From Diospyros lotus (Eukaryota; Streptophyta; Magnoliopsida; Ericales; Ebenaceae), in the NCBI RefSeq assembly GCF_014633365.1, contig NC_068341.1:24286339-24350338 (forward strand): a stretch of 64,000 nt of DNA, written 5' to 3'. The translations under genes and the position numbers were made by a program. Positions 43,796-55,532 of this stretch are shown piece after piece. Under the pieces are notes generated by a model. It saw nothing but the letters and a program-made list of their open reading frames with translations, did not search any database and had not been told where the DNA came from. The first letter of the stretch is position 1. Each line of letters begins with the position of its first letter.

Positions 43796-44494
43796 ACTTG
43801 TCGTGTATGGAAGAGACTTCTATCATTTCTGGGACTTGGTTATTCGGCCCTGGAGTTTCGATTCTTATCCCTTGTTGTTTGGTCCTTGGAGGGTTATCTT
43901 GGGATCTTCAGTGCTCTTCCCCTGTAGGTTTGTCCCCTGTGGGGATTGTGGATGCCCGGCATTAGTTCATGTAGTAAAGCAGTGATTCGCTGTAGTTTTC
44001 TCATATTCTCCTTATTGTTCATCCTGAGTTCATCATTCTGGTGTTTCAGCTCCTCAAAATTCTTCTGCAACTACTCATAATCTGAGAGTGGAACTGTGGG
44101 TGGAGCTATCCCCGTGGATCCCAAAGGTATTGAAGTCACCACGAGGTTTCTATTTGGAATTGAAGACTATCCAAAAGAGTGTTGTTCCTAACTAGCGGGT
44201 GCTGCATGTGGGATTTGTTTCCCTTGCCCTATCGCGTGTCCCCTCTATCCAACTATGTGTACTTCTCCCTGTCCTGAATGTTCCATGCCCCCCAGTCTGA
44301 TGATCTGGTTACCTTCGAGCATAGGAAAGTTCCCTGAACGCATTTCATTGTCAGGGTAATGTTCTAAAAATTCTGATACCATAGGGTGCACCTAACCGGT
44401 GCCTCTTATGGCTCTCGTCTTGGTACGAGCGCTCCTTCGGGTGGGGTTAGGTGGGTTCGCCAAACTGGCTGACCTTGTCCCTCTCGGCATCTTC
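43796..44494 (-). pseudogene. gag N-terminus of a second Tat-type element
   Basis: Minus-strand start MPRGTRSASLANPPNPTRRS, then ARTKTRAIRGTG before a stop, then FLEHYPDNEMRSGNFPMLEG and, near the left edge, EMIEVSSIHDKFKK, which is where the capsid domain of Tat gag normally begins. The basic, Pro/Arg-rich start close to a TGGCGCC primer site is typical. Stops and a frameshift disable it. Confidence 0.65.
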
Positions 44495-44520
44495 GGTTAA
44501 GAGTGGCTTTTTGTTGCGTT

Positions 44521-44537
44521 TCTCACAGATGGCGCCA
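44521..44537 (-). other. Primer-binding region, Tat-type
   Basis: Minus strand TGGCGCCATCTGTGAGA, beside the LTR end near 44541. Confidence 0.75.
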
Positions 44538-44540
44538 AAT

Positions 44541-45720
44541 TATTATTGCAAAAAATACAACAATTAAAATTTATGATATGGGTTCCACTCGAGCTTAGTG
44601 TTAAATGAAGTGAGGTTATTGTGAGAGAAGTTTCCATAAGGGGCTTGCCATAAGGATACTCGCTGTAAGGATTTTTCCACAAAAATGTGTCTTGCCACAA
44701 GGGTTTCACCACTAGGATCTGTCCTACCACAAGGATTTCACCACAAGAATCTCTCTTGTCGCTAGGATTTCGCCACAAGGATCTGTCTTGCCGCAAAGAT
44801 TTTACCACAAGGATCTAACTTGCCGTTGGGATTTTTCCACAAGGATGTGTCTTGCCACAAGGGTTTTCCCACTAGGATTTGGCTTGCCTCAAGGATTTCA
44901 CCACAAGGATCTGTCTCGCCACAAGAATATCACTTTGCCATAAGATTTACCTTCGCCCCAAGGTCTCGCTGCAAGGATTTGACTTCGCCACAAGGATTTT
45001 CCTTTTCCACAAGGTCTCGCCGCAAGGATATGACTTCACCATAAGGATTAACCTTCGCCATAAGGTCTCGCCGCAAGAATTTAACTTCACCACAAGGATT
45101 TACCTTCACCACAAGGTCTTACTGCAAGGATATGATTTCGCCACAAGGATTTACCTTCTCCATAAGGTCTCGCCCTAAGGATTAAACTTCATCACAAGGT
45201 CTCGCCGCAAGGATATGACTTTACCATAAGGATTTACCTTCACCACAAGGTCTCATCGCAAGGATTTGACTTTGCCGCAAGGATTTACCTTCACCACAAG
45301 GTCTCACCGCAAGGATTTACCTTCTCCACAAGGTCTCATTGCAAGAATATGACTTCGCCACAAAGATTTACCTTCACCACAAGGTCTCACTGCAAGGATT
45401 TACCTTCTCCACAAGGTCTCATTGCAAGGATATGACTTTGCCACAAAGATTTACCTTCACCACAAGGTCTCGCCGCAAGGATTTACCTTTGCCACAAGGT
45501 CTAGCCACAAGGATATGACTTCACCACAAGGACTTACCTTCGCCATAAGGTCTCTTCGCAAGGATTTACCTTTTCCAAATGTCTTGCCACAAGGATTTAC
45601 CTTTGCCATAAGGTCTCGTCGCAAGGATATAACCCTATTGATACTTAATAATGGATTAGGAGGCTCGCGGGAATCCTTGCCTGCAATGACCCTCCGATGC
45701 CTAAGCTAGTGTCGGATCAA
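44541..45720 (-). repeat. LTR, family T, copy 2, truncated
   Basis: Minus-strand end TTGTTGTATTTTTTGCAATAATA, preceded by AAGCTCGAGTGGAACCC, matches the end of the solo LTR at 15655-16682. The R region GGCATCGGAGGGTC and GATTCCCGCGAGCC also match. Most of the interval is the expanded minisatellite. U3 with its hairpins is missing, truncated near 45720. Confidence 0.75.
44620..45640. repeat. Expanded CCTTGTGGC minisatellite
   Basis: About 1 kb of TTCGCCACAAGGATTTACC, TCGCCACAAGGTC and TCGCCGCAAGGATATGACT units that group into a ~50-bp higher-order repeat. It is homologous to the 335-bp array at 16246-16580 but three times longer. Several overlapping ORFs (for example 44879-45178) are period artefacts. 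Confidence 0.9.
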
Positions 45721-45892
45721 GATACCTATTCACAAAAACCATAAAAATGTAGTCAATATGTCTTCCTTAGTGGTAAATGAGCTAGGAATTTCTTAACTCT
45801 AAGAGTTAAAAAAAAAATGAGGTATGTCTTCCTTAGTGGTAAACAAGCTGAGGAGAAATTTTGAGGATGAAATTTTGCTAAGGGGGAGAGAC
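45721..45892 (+). other. 3' end of a chromovirus internal region with polypurine tract
   Basis: GAGGATGAAATTTTGCTAAG followed by the tract AAGGGGGAGAGAC at 45880-45892 is the usual lead into a chromovirus 3' LTR. A ~26-bp word TATGTCTTCCTTAGTGGTAA is present twice (near 45757 and 45823). The rest of this element is missing on the left. Confidence 0.6.
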
Positions 45893-47264
45893 TGTAACAT
45901 CCCGATAATTGGGGAATAATTAATGATTATTAATTTAATTGGGAATAGAAAATATTTAGCAATTTAAACAGGGAAGGGTTAATCATTATTAATTATTGTA
46001 ATTAGGATGATTATTAAATATTTGTAGGTTTAAAGGAAATATTAATTAAATTTGTGTTTATGGTGATTATTGAGTGTTTATTCTTTAAAGAAAATATTAA
46101 ATTATTTTGTATTAAAAGAAGTGGGTAAGTAATTATTAAAAATTTGGGGGTATAGGAGTTAATAAGTGGGGCATGTGTGATAATCTTTGGAAGTTGTGGG
46201 GTTTAAATGGAATTTCTGGGAACTATGGTGAGGTTGCACTAAAATTAAATTGGTGCGATTATAAATTGATGATGGTGGCTAGCCGGGCGGTTGGGCGTGC
46301 GAGGGAGCAGCTGGGGGACGCTCGATCGAACCGCGGGTGCCTGCACGAGGGGGAGGAATTTTGGCTGAATTAATTCAGCCATTTGTTGCCCAAAACGACA
46401 TCATTTTGTGCAAGGCGGTGGGCTGTGCTGGCTGCCACGTGGCAATGCCTGATGCTTCAATTTTCCTTCCTTTTTAAGGCCAAGAAAGGGTGAAGAAGCT
46501 TGATTTTAACAGTAAATTGAAGGGAGAAATTACAATAAGGAAGAAGCAGCGCGCCGAGGCTGAAAGTGGAGGAAAAATTCAAGAAAAATCATGAAAAATT
46601 CAAGTTAATTGAGATTTAAATAAATAGGTAAGTGTGGTAAATTATGTGAATAAATTTGTACTGTTGAAATTTAATTTGGGGTGCGATTTTATTAATTTTT
46701 GCCTAAATTGAATTATTTTGCAGCATGTATTAAATTAGCAGCGTGTAAGCTTATAAATACCGAAAATAGTTAATTTAAGGCAAGCTCTTTACTCCATTCG
46801 TGATTCTCATTCGATTTATGAATTCTATATCCTTCCTCAACACGATTTGGTTATAGAAATTAATTGTGTACATTATTATCCGAATTTTATTAAATTAAAT
46901 TAAATAAGAGACTTCCAAGGTTTAATTCTGTAAATGCTTATAAGGTATTGTATCGCTCCTACTTCCTTGGGAATGATGCCAAACTTGGTTGGGGCTAGGT
47001 TCCTAGTGAGGCAGTTGTGGTTGTGGGTACCTTCTAGGGTATGTTGTTGTAACCGGGAGTCTTGGGATTTTACTTGTGTGAGTCATAGGGTGTGGGATGT
47101 ACAGCTACTGACCGTTGATAGTTGGGTCGTGGTAGTTGATGGCTGGATGTATGGGCGTCAGTTATCAGCTGTTACGATGGACTATAGACGGCTCGGGTAA
47201 GCTGGTACCACCGGACACCCACTTTTGGTGTTGTGCCTATCATGATGTGGTTATAGTTTCCTGT
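45893..47264 (+). repeat. Chromovirus 3' LTR, left part
   Basis: Starts TGTAACATCCCGATAATTGG right after a polypurine tract. It is interrupted at the CCTGT target site of the Tekay-type element and continues at 57719. Mostly AT-rich, with a GC-rich stretch near 46250-46340. No gene seen; ORFs are short and unrecognised. Confidence 0.65.
47260..47264. other. Target-site duplication CCTGT, left
   Basis: Matches CCTGT at 57714-57718. Confidence 0.9.
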
Positions 47265-49415
47265 TATAATACCCCATATTTTCGTGAAGATGCCACGTAT
47301 TTTAAATGAGTTTAAAATATCAAAAAATATGTTTGAAATGGCAATAAATGACCAAATCAGTCGCATGGACTGCCCTAGAGCTTAGATACCTGAGAATAAA
47401 GGTATATTTTTGATAAGCATCTCGAGGCGAGATTTATGACGCTGAAAGAAATTAAATTAGAGACGATTTTTTGATTAAGCTAAGTTGTAGCCTAAAATAG
47501 CCGAATGATGGTAAGGGGCTTCGGGAAATCGTACATATCTAGTAATTTTGAGTTATTAATTTTGAGATCTTAAGTATCTTGAAAAATTTGATGTTTGAGG
47601 GTGTAATTGTAATTAGAGAATTATCCAAATGAAATAAGGATAAAATTAAGAGCTTATGTGGTAAAATATTAAAGTTGAAGACTTGAAATAAGAGCCAAAA
47701 TGTTATTTGGGAGAAGTTTAGGGAAATAGCTTGGATTTCAAAAGTTAAATTCATTCTAGCTTTGGATTTCAAAAGCCATTCAATTATATCTTTGAGTCTT
47801 TGGAGTCCATGGCTTAGATTTTGACAAGTGGCATAATATGATTGGTTGAAGAAATCTATAAATAGGCACCATGGGTTGTTCTCAAATCATTCCAAGCAAG
47901 TTTGAGATTTAAGGCACTCTAAGAGGAGGAGCTTTCTTTAGAGAGAGAGGAGGAAGTTCGACAAGAAGGCGGGAAGAAATCGAAGGAGAAGCTGGGGAGA
48001 ACGAGCCTCATCGGAGTTACGAGCCTTCCCCGGAGTTCACCAAAATAAGGAAGGAAAAAAGGGAAGAAAGTCCAATTTTTCTTATAATCCTGTAGAGGGG
48101 GAAGAGAGGGTCGCGTAGGTTCAAACGGGGGTTGAATCGGAGTTAAAACGAGAGAGATATGGCCGAAATACGAAAACGACACAATGTTGTCCTAATCTGG
48201 TATGTAGCGCTTGAGATACACGCGCCGAAAGTGGCTGCGTGTGAAGGCGCGTGACCCACATTCCTGAGGCGCGTGAGGGGCCCATTTTCCTTCAAATTTT
48301 CCAGTTATGCCCCTAGTTTAATTCCCCTTAACCCTATATAAAAATATTTGAGGTTAGGTTTACCAAAACACAAGTTTATAGCAGAAACATAGGCCGTTTG
48401 CTGTGAAATTATACTATCCAAGAGATAAAACAACAAGGTGAGACTCTTATACTCCAAATTCTATTTTTTATTCTCTTATGAGAAATTTCTACTGCATGAG
48501 ATGTGTTTTGTGAAGGTTTTGTACGTAGACTCTTGTTATTCTCTTACGTGAAATCATGTTGCATATATGAAATGTATTTTTTCTGGAAAATATATGTTGT
48601 TGGCTTTTTAACTATTGCATTTATAAAATTCGTGTGGCCATACTATTGTACCTATTTGTTGTTGGCCGAGGGCAAAAGTCGAATATCCCCTGAGAGGCGC
48701 TATGCATGCGCCATAGAGAAAGCTCTTGTGGGGAAGATCGTGAGTCTAAGGAACAACGGATGTGGTGCTTGCATGAATTCTATGAGGTCAGGCTAAAGTG
48801 ACATGGTTAGGGACCTCTCAAGAGGCGCTATGGGTGTGCCATTGAGAAAGCTCTCGTTGGAGGAGGCTAACATGTTCACGAGGCACTTCGGAGTAGTTAT
48901 CGTTGTCTTCTCATGCATCGATATAAACTGTTTTTGGAGTTTCTCACTAGAATATTCATCTTCTAATTGGACTATGTCCTTAGAATATTCAAACGTTCCA
49001 GGTTTGACGAGCAGCTCTAAGGGAAATGAGGTAGTTGAAGAATTAGCTTAAATTACTATCTGTAGCATGATTAACATTTTTTTGTTCATGTGCGAACCTA
49101 TGTAATTTTGGATATGTTTAAGATGTTCAGTTATCACTTGATAATGTCCATGTAATATATTTTGTTGACGTCTTCAACAATTTTATGATAAATAAAGTAT
49201 TATGGTTGTGAACCATATCAGGTTTGATCTAGCTTCCACATTTGAGATTTTAACGCTTGTCTTAGCTATTCGATTATTGGCTTTGTTAAGCTGAGAAGGT
49301 GAAAATTAGGGTTTTTGGGATATTGTGTGATGCATGACAGCTATTGTGATATGAAAAATTTTTATATTCCCGAAATCCTAAGTTATAACACGCTCGAGAA
49401 ATTTGGGGTGTTACA
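47265..49415 (+). repeat. 5' LTR of the Tekay-type element
   Basis: TATAATACCCCATATTTTCG at the start, GGGGTGTTACA at the end. TATAAATA at 47857-47864. It carries two copies of a GGCGC...GCGCC hairpin motif (48696-48712 and 48824-48840) about 128 bases apart. Confidence 0.93.
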
Positions 49416-49417
49416 AT

Positions 49418-49429
49418 TGGTATCAGAGC
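49418..49429 (+). other. Primer-binding site, initiator-Met type
   Basis: TGGTATCAGAGC, two bases after the 5' LTR. Confidence 0.92.
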
Positions 49430-49594
49430 GAACCTAAGGAAAAGTTCGTATGTGGCTAGATGAGTAAAGCCACCGTAAGTTTTGGGAATTAGGTTAGGAT
49501 TTTTGAAATATTTAGTGGCATACTCTTATTGCTTATTCCAATTGAATTGTGCCATGCCGTGATGATTTAATAAATCGCCCTGTCATCTTGGCAG

Positions 49595-50776
49595 ATGGTG
49601 AATACAAGAAGGAACAGGGGCGAGAGAGGCAATGGCTAAGAAAGCAACACCAACCTGCACCCAGGAGGTGGTGTGGAAGGTCAAAGAGATGCACGAGCTA
49701 ACCTCTGTGAAGGCCGGATTGATAGGATCGAGAGAATCCTAGAAGACATGGTTGGCAAATTTTGGAGTTACAGCGCGAGCAAAGAAGAGTAGATGCCTTG
49801 GAGAGGTATCTACAATAAAATTCTCCAGTGTTTTGAGGAAAACAGACAAACGACCTCGCAATCAGTGAATACTGGTTGGACCAGACTGAGAAGATCCTAT
49901 AAAGATTGAGAATCTTGAATGAGGACAAGGTCGAGTGTGAGACCTATATGTTGGAAGAGCAAGCTGTCGAATGGTGGAGGTCTGTGTAGCGAGCGATACC
50001 TAACCGGACAAGATCTCAAGGGTCAGCAACAAATGTAGAATTGGGGGAGGCACCCCAAATATCCTGGGAACGATTTAAGGAACTATTCAATCAAAAATTC
50101 TTTTCCACTTGCTGGAAGTTGGCTAGAGCTCGAGAGTTTATGAACTTACACCAAGGGCCAAATATGTATGTGGCCCAATACGAGGCTAAATTTTTACGGT
50201 TAATCAAGTATATGCCATTGTACGGGATGGATGATGTGGAGAAGGGACAAAAATTCTTACAAGGCTTGCGAATCGAATTTCAACAACTAATGAGCTTGGT
50301 CCACGTGGAGTCTTACGCGGATATAGTTTTCAAATTATGACGGCTGAGGAGAATATGACGCGGGTGACAGAACTAAAGGCCACAACTGTTCAAGCTGGAG
50401 GACAATTAGAGAAATCCCACTCGACTTTGGGACCTTGGGATGGGAAGATTGTGAAAAGGGAAAGGCATGCTTTAAATGCAAGAAGAGACACCCGAGCAAA
50501 AGGTGCGATGGCCAAAGCATTATCTGTTACACCTGCAGACAGCCTGGGCATACTTGCAGAAATTGCTCAAAAGGAATAGTCCAAGAAGGTAAAGCCATAA
50601 CAGCAACACCAGTGAGTGTGATTTGCTACAATTCCAACCAGCACGGGCACATCTCGAGGAATTTCCCAAAGAAGAAAGAGAAGCAGCTAAAGATTGAAGA
50701 AGGTAAGGGGACTAGACAGGGGCGAGTCTATAATTTGACCAAGGAGGACGTAGAGGCGAATCCTGCAACTATCTAA
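49595..50776 (+). pseudogene. gag of the Tekay-type element
   Basis: Starts MVNTRRNRGERGNG. The capsid core appears as YMLEEQAVEWWRSV, ISWERFKELFNQKFF, AREFMNLHQGPNMYVAQYE and GLRIEFQQLM. Zinc knuckles are CFKCKKRHPSKRC, CYTCRQPGHTCRNC and a third that has decayed to CYNSNQHGHISRNF. Stops follow the start within 15 codons and recur at about 49790 and 49988. The frame also changes near 50340. The start was chosen for its position ~165 bases after the primer site and its basic N-terminus, which is typical. Confidence 0.85.
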
Positions 50777-51157
50777 GGTACTCTTTTCATTTTGGATACT
50801 CATGTGCATGCATTGATAGATCCAGGATCTACTCCTTCTTTTATATCGCATGCTTTGGTTGGGAGTTTGAGAGTAGAAATTGAGTCTATGGGGTGTCTTA
50901 TGGTGATTTTGACACCTATGGGTAAGAGTATGAAGTCCTCAGAAATGGTGAGGGGATGCGAAATTAGCCTGAGTAATATTTGGTTCCAGGTTGATCTGAT
51001 TCTGTTATAAGTATATGATTTCGACATAATCTTGGGGATGGACTTCTTGTTCAAGTACGATGCCAATATAGACTGTCGTAGGAAGATAATGACCATAAGA
51101 AAACCCGAGGGAGGATGGGTCAAATTTTAGGGGCAAGGCAACCCCGAGATTGGAAAG
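50777..51157 (+). pseudogene. Protease of the Tekay-type element
   Basis: The active-site loop is ALIDPGSTPSFIS, with Pro where DSG(A/S) is expected, so the catalytic motif is altered though the Asp remains. The second half (YDFDIILGMDFLFKYDANID) follows a stop near 51008. A further stop lies near 51129. Confidence 0.75.
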
Positions 51158-52160
51158 ATGATTTTAACAATAAAGGTAGCAAAGTTGCTGAGCCGAGGAG
51201 CTCATGGATTCATAGCTTATGCCCAATTAGAAGAAAAAGAGGTACCAAAGCTCAATGAGGTGCGAGTGGTACGAGAATATGAGGACGTGTTTTTGGAAGA
51301 ATTGCCAGGACTACCTCCACCTCGGGAAATCGAGTTGTCAATTGAGTTAGTGCCAGGAACCCAGCCGATATCAATTCCACCATACCTAATGTCTCCGATG
51401 GAGATGAAAGAATTGAAAAGTCAACTATAGGAGACTGATAAAGGGTTCATTAGGGCAAGCACGTCGCCATGGGGCATACCAGTGCTATTTGTAAAGAAGA
51501 AAGACGAGAGCCTAAGGATGTGTATTGACTACCGTCAGCTAAATAAGGCCACTGTAAAGAACAAGTATCCGCTCCCAAGGATGGACGAGTTATTTGATCA
51601 ACTACAGGGAGCGAAGGTGTTCTCAAAGATTGATTTGAGATCCGGATATTATTAGCTGAGAATTAAACTAGATGATGTTCCAAAGATGGCATTTCGGTCG
51701 AGGTATGGCCATTTTGAGTATTTTGTAATGCCATTCGGATTAACTAACGCTCCAGCAGCGTTTATGGATCTTATGAATAGGGTGTTCAAGCCCTACCTAG
51801 ATCGGTTTGTGATCGTCTTCATAGATTATATATTGGTGTATTCTTCGAATGAGAGTGACCACGAGGAGCACTTGAGAATAGTGCTAGGAAGCCTCAAGAA
51901 ACACCAATTGTATGCCAAGTTCTCGAAGTGCGAGTTCTGGCTATCCCAAGTTGCATTTCTTGGGCATGTGATCTCATCCAAAGGAATCTTAGTGGATCCA
52001 GCTAAGATTGAGGTTGTTCGAGGATGGAAACAGCTGACATGCGTGACCAAAGTACGAAGCTTTTTGGGATTGGCAAGCTACTATCGAAGATTCGTGGAAG
52101 GGTTTTCGAAAATAGCTGCACCTATGACGAAGCTCATACGGAATGAGGTAAAGTTCTAAT
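51158..52160 (+). pseudogene. Reverse transcriptase of the Tekay-type element
   Basis: Lead-in VVREYEDVFLEELPGLPPPR, ELVPGTQPISIPPYLMSP, then [72 protein letters not shown]. The catalytic box is FIDYILVYS: the second Asp of FIDDILVYS has become Tyr, so RT would be inactive even without the stops near 51428, 51653 and 52157. [19 protein letters not shown] and [20 protein letters not shown] close the domain. Confidence 0.9.
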
Positions 52161-52630
52161 GGACTGCAAAGTGCGAGGAAAGCTTTCAAGAGCTCAAGGA
52201 CAGACTGACCTCAGCACCTATGCTGGCAATGCCTAGTGGGCCTGGTGGATATGTTGTATATATCGATGCCTCGAAGGTTGGTTTGGGCTATGTATTGATG
52301 CAGCATGGTTAGGTGATCGCATATGGATCACGCCAATTGAAGAGACACGAAGTGAACTACCCAATGCATGACTTAGAGCTGGCAGCGGTGGTATATGCTC
52401 TGAAGCTATGGAGGCACTACCTATATGGAGAGACGTTCGATGTATTCACAAACCACAAAAGTCTAAGGTATGTGTTCTCGCAGAAAGAGTTGAACATGAG
52501 GCAGCGACGATGGATGGAGTTCCTGAAGGACTACGACTGCACCATCTTGTATCACCCAGGGCTTGCCAAAGTGGTAGCTGATGCTTTGAGTAGGACTGTG
52601 CCTACTGTTATGGCCGGGTTGATGGCCTAA
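52161..52630 (+). pseudogene. RNase H of the Tekay-type element
   Basis: [77 protein letters not shown] and [11 protein letters not shown]. Catalytic Asp and Glu positions are present. TNHKSL replaces the usual TDHKSL, which removes another conserved Asp. Stop near 52310. Confidence 0.85.
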
Positions 52631-52849
52631 GAGTGGCTGTTGATTGAGGCTTTTAGCCTGATAACGGTGAGTGTAGTGCCGAAGGGATTTTCTATCCTAG
52701 TAGCTGGCCTGGCGGTTCGGCTGGATCTGGAGACCTAGATACGTGAGGTTAATGGAAGTGACCGATGTATAGGTCTATGGGTAGATGAGCAAGGCCAGCC
52801 CAAGAGTTCATATTTTGAGATGCAAAATGGCATTCTCAGGTTTTGGGGT

Positions 52850-53573
52850 AGAGTGTACGTGCCAAACCTTCAGGAGTTGAGGCAGAAAATTTTGGATGAA
52901 GCCCACAAAGATAAGTATATCGTGCACTCGGGAGCCACGAAGATGTATCGAGATCTTCAGGAAATCTACTAGTGGCCTGGGATGAAAGCCAGCGTGGCTA
53001 GGAGGGTGGCACAATGTGATATATGCCAAAGGGTAAAGATTGAGCACCAGAAACCCCCAGGGCTGATGAGACCTTTGGAAGTTTCTGAGTGGAAATGGGA
53101 ACATATCACGATGGATTTCGTGATAGGATTTTCGAATAGTCGAAGGGGTTATGATGCCATTTGGGTGGTGGTAGACAGGTTGACAAAGTCAGCGTATTTC
53201 CTGCCTACGAGGATGGATCAACCAATACCAAAATTTGCAGAGCAGTACATAAAGGAAATAGTACGACTCCATGGTGAGCCGATAAGTACAGTTTCAGATC
53301 GAGACTCGAGGTTCACATCAAGGTTTTGGGAAAGTTTGCAGGAATGCATGGGGACCCAGCTGAAATTGAGTATGGCTTATCATTCGCAGACTAACGGGCA
53401 ATCAGAGAGGACAATTCAAACGCTTGAAGAAATGTTGAGATCCTGTGCCCTTGATTTTGGAGGAAATTGGGAGGAGCATCTGCCATTGGTAGAATTCACG
53501 TACAACAATAGTTACCACGACAGCATCGGGATGGCTCCTTATGAGGCTTTGTATGGAAGAAAGTGTCAGTCGC
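52850..53573 (+). pseudogene. Integrase of the Tekay-type element, 5' part
   Basis: HHCC zinc domain from EAHKDKYIVHSGATKMYRDL to [20 protein letters not shown]. The core has [36 protein letters not shown] and [18 protein letters not shown] with the D, D and E of the catalytic triad retained. Stop near 52970 where Tyr-Trp is interrupted. The frame runs into a solo LTR after ALYGRKCQS. Confidence 0.9.
53569..53573. other. Target-site duplication GTCGC, left
   Basis: Matches GTCGC at 54830-54834. Confidence 0.9.
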
Positions 53574-54829
53574 TGGCCAGCGGCTGTCGAACCACTCCAG
53601 AATTAGTATCTCTATATATCTCTTCTCTTCTCTAGTTTGCAGCAAAGTACACCCTAGGTCGTCTCTCACAAGGAGCCTCACCTTCTTCTACCAACAAGGA
53701 GAACCAATATAAACAACAGTTTGTTTAGGGGGGGTTTTGACAGAAAACTTAGTAACAAAATAGAAAACACAAGGATAGATGAAAATCAGTAAATGAAATG
53801 CAACCAGCTGTGTATTTGTCCCCTATGTGAAATCTTCCTCGTCCAACCCATAAATCTTGGCTTGTTAGATTGTTTTAATCTCCGGATATCAAACTTAAAG
53901 CATCCCCAACAACCGTCCAAGGATTAGAATGATTGGAACAACAAAATGAATACAGAAATCTCTTATAAACAAAATGCAACCATTCACTCTCTATTCAACC
54001 CATCCGGAGCTATGCAAGAACAACCATTCAAGCACATATATTCATTTCTGAGATGTTATACCAACCGGCTACAACATTATGTTCTCTTAAGCATTTAACA
54101 GAAAATGAATCCATGCAAATTCACACAAACCTGCCATGAGCTCCATGCATTCACAAATCTGCTCAAACTAAACTAAATGGAAATGAATAAGAAACAAACT
54201 ACAAACCAAGTTTTTGCAGCTCATCTGGGACTCAGATTCCACATGGGTTCAAGATACACAACCAGTTACAATAGCTCTAGCCTTTCATTACAGTAAGGAA
54301 GACAAAATGGAGACAAAAATAAAGAAAAACAGAAAATGCTAACAACAAGAAAAATGGCCAAAGAATCTCTCCTCTTTTTCCTCCCAATCCCCCCTGGAAA
54401 TAAGTGCTAAGAGGCCTTAAATACATGGCTAAGAAAGGAAAAGCTAGGAAGGCTAGGGTTGGGCCTAGCCCAACAGAAAAGAAAAGAAACAAAAGAGAGC
54501 CCAAAACAGCAAAATCGAGTAGCCCAAATATGCTCCTTAAAAGTGAGCCCAAGCTTCTTTAGATGAGTCCCACAATCGCCCAAGGCCAGCCTCCCCTCAT
54601 GAAGTCCGAAATGAGCCACTTCAAGACTTTTCCACCTGCTTCTCTAGCCCATCCAATATTCCCTAAAGCTAAGCAAGCTTGGATCCATAGAAGTAAGATA
54701 GAAAATAGTGTAAGGATGATTTAAAGTATAATAAAATAGAAACAATGAAAGATCAGCAAAAATTACTTCAAATGGCGTAATAAGACTGAGGTGAAATGCC
54801 AAAATATAGCATAAATATGCATGCTATCA
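53574..54829 (-). mobile_element. Solo LTR, family S, copy 2, inside integrase
   Basis: 1256 bp, TGGCCAGCGGC...GCATGCTATCA on the plus strand, the reverse complement of the copy at 12668-13922, with GTCGC duplications. The two copies look roughly 95 percent alike by eye. Removing it and one duplication restores continuity of the integrase frame. The 70-aa ORF shared with copy 1 is LTR sequence. Confidence 0.92.
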
Positions 54830-54834
54830 GTCGC

Positions 54835-55190
54835 CTATCTGTTGGACCGAAGTAGAGGAACGACAGATGTTAGGGCCCGAGCTTGTGCAACAAACTACTG
54901 ATAAGATTCGAATAATCCAAGAGAGAATTCGAGCTGTGCAAAGCCGATAAAAATCCTATGCTGATCAAAGAAGAAGGGATCTAGAGTTCAAGGTAGGGGA
55001 TCTAGTGTATCTCAAGGTGTCACCCCAGCATTTGGTGACGCGTGGAAGCGGTAAAGGAAAGATGAAGCCAAGGTATATAGGATCATATCCGATTGTGGAA
55101 AGAGTCAGACCTTTGGCTTATCGATTGGAGCTTCCGCCTAGCTTGTTCAGGATTCATAATGTGTTCCACGTCTCCCAACTTTGAAGGCAT
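54835..55190 (+). pseudogene. Integrase of the Tekay-type element, 3' part
   Basis: Continues PICWTEVEERQMLGPELVQQ, then IIQERIRAVQSR, YADQRRRDLEFKVGDLVYLK, LVTRGSGKGKMKPRYIGSYP and YRLELPPSLFRIHNVFHVSQ. This is the C-terminal DNA-binding part with the GKMKPRYIGPY-type motif of chromoviruses. Stops near 54949 and 55181. Confidence 0.85.
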
Positions 55191-55427
55191 GTGCCAGATC
55201 CAACCCTCGGAATTCGGGTGGAGACAATTGAGCTAAGGAATGACTTGACCTACCCAGAGTCACCTAGAGCAATTTTAGATCACCGAACTCAAGTATTGCA
55301 GAATAAAGAGATCCTGTTAGTGAAGGTTCAGTGGGGAAAGCACTCGGATGACAAGGCAACATGGGAATTTGAGCAAACAATTAGGAAGAAATATCCTCAT
55401 TTGTTCGAGGAAATGGAAATAGAGTAG
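55191..55427 (+). pseudogene. Chromodomain-like C-terminus
   Basis: PESPRAILDHRTQVLQNKEI, LLVKVQWGKHSDDKATWEFE, QTIRKKYPHLFEE. The VKVxW...ATWE pattern is the chromodomain found at the pol end of Tekay elements, thought to direct integration to marked chromatin. It is followed by a normal stop and, ~90 bases later, the polypurine tract. Confidence 0.85.
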
Positions 55428-55520
55428 GAAATTTTAAGAAATTGTACTCCAGAATGCAATAATTATTTAACCTTTAATAATTTCGAGTATGTTTCAAATT
55501 TCGTGGACGAAATTCTTTTA

Positions 55521-55532
55521 AGAGGGGGAGAA
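55521..55532 (+). other. Polypurine tract
   Basis: AGAGGGGGAGAA directly before the 3' LTR. Confidence 0.9.

Noticed and set aside
44620..45640. Regular spacing suggested a CRISPR-like array.
   Set aside because: No unique spacers of uniform length, units are degenerate and directly abutting, there are no cas genes, and the genome is clearly a plant's.
44879..45709. Long repetitive ORFs with ATRIYLHHKVSPQG-type peptides.
   Set aside because: They are translations of the ~17/50-bp minisatellite; several frames and both strands give similar repetitive ORFs.
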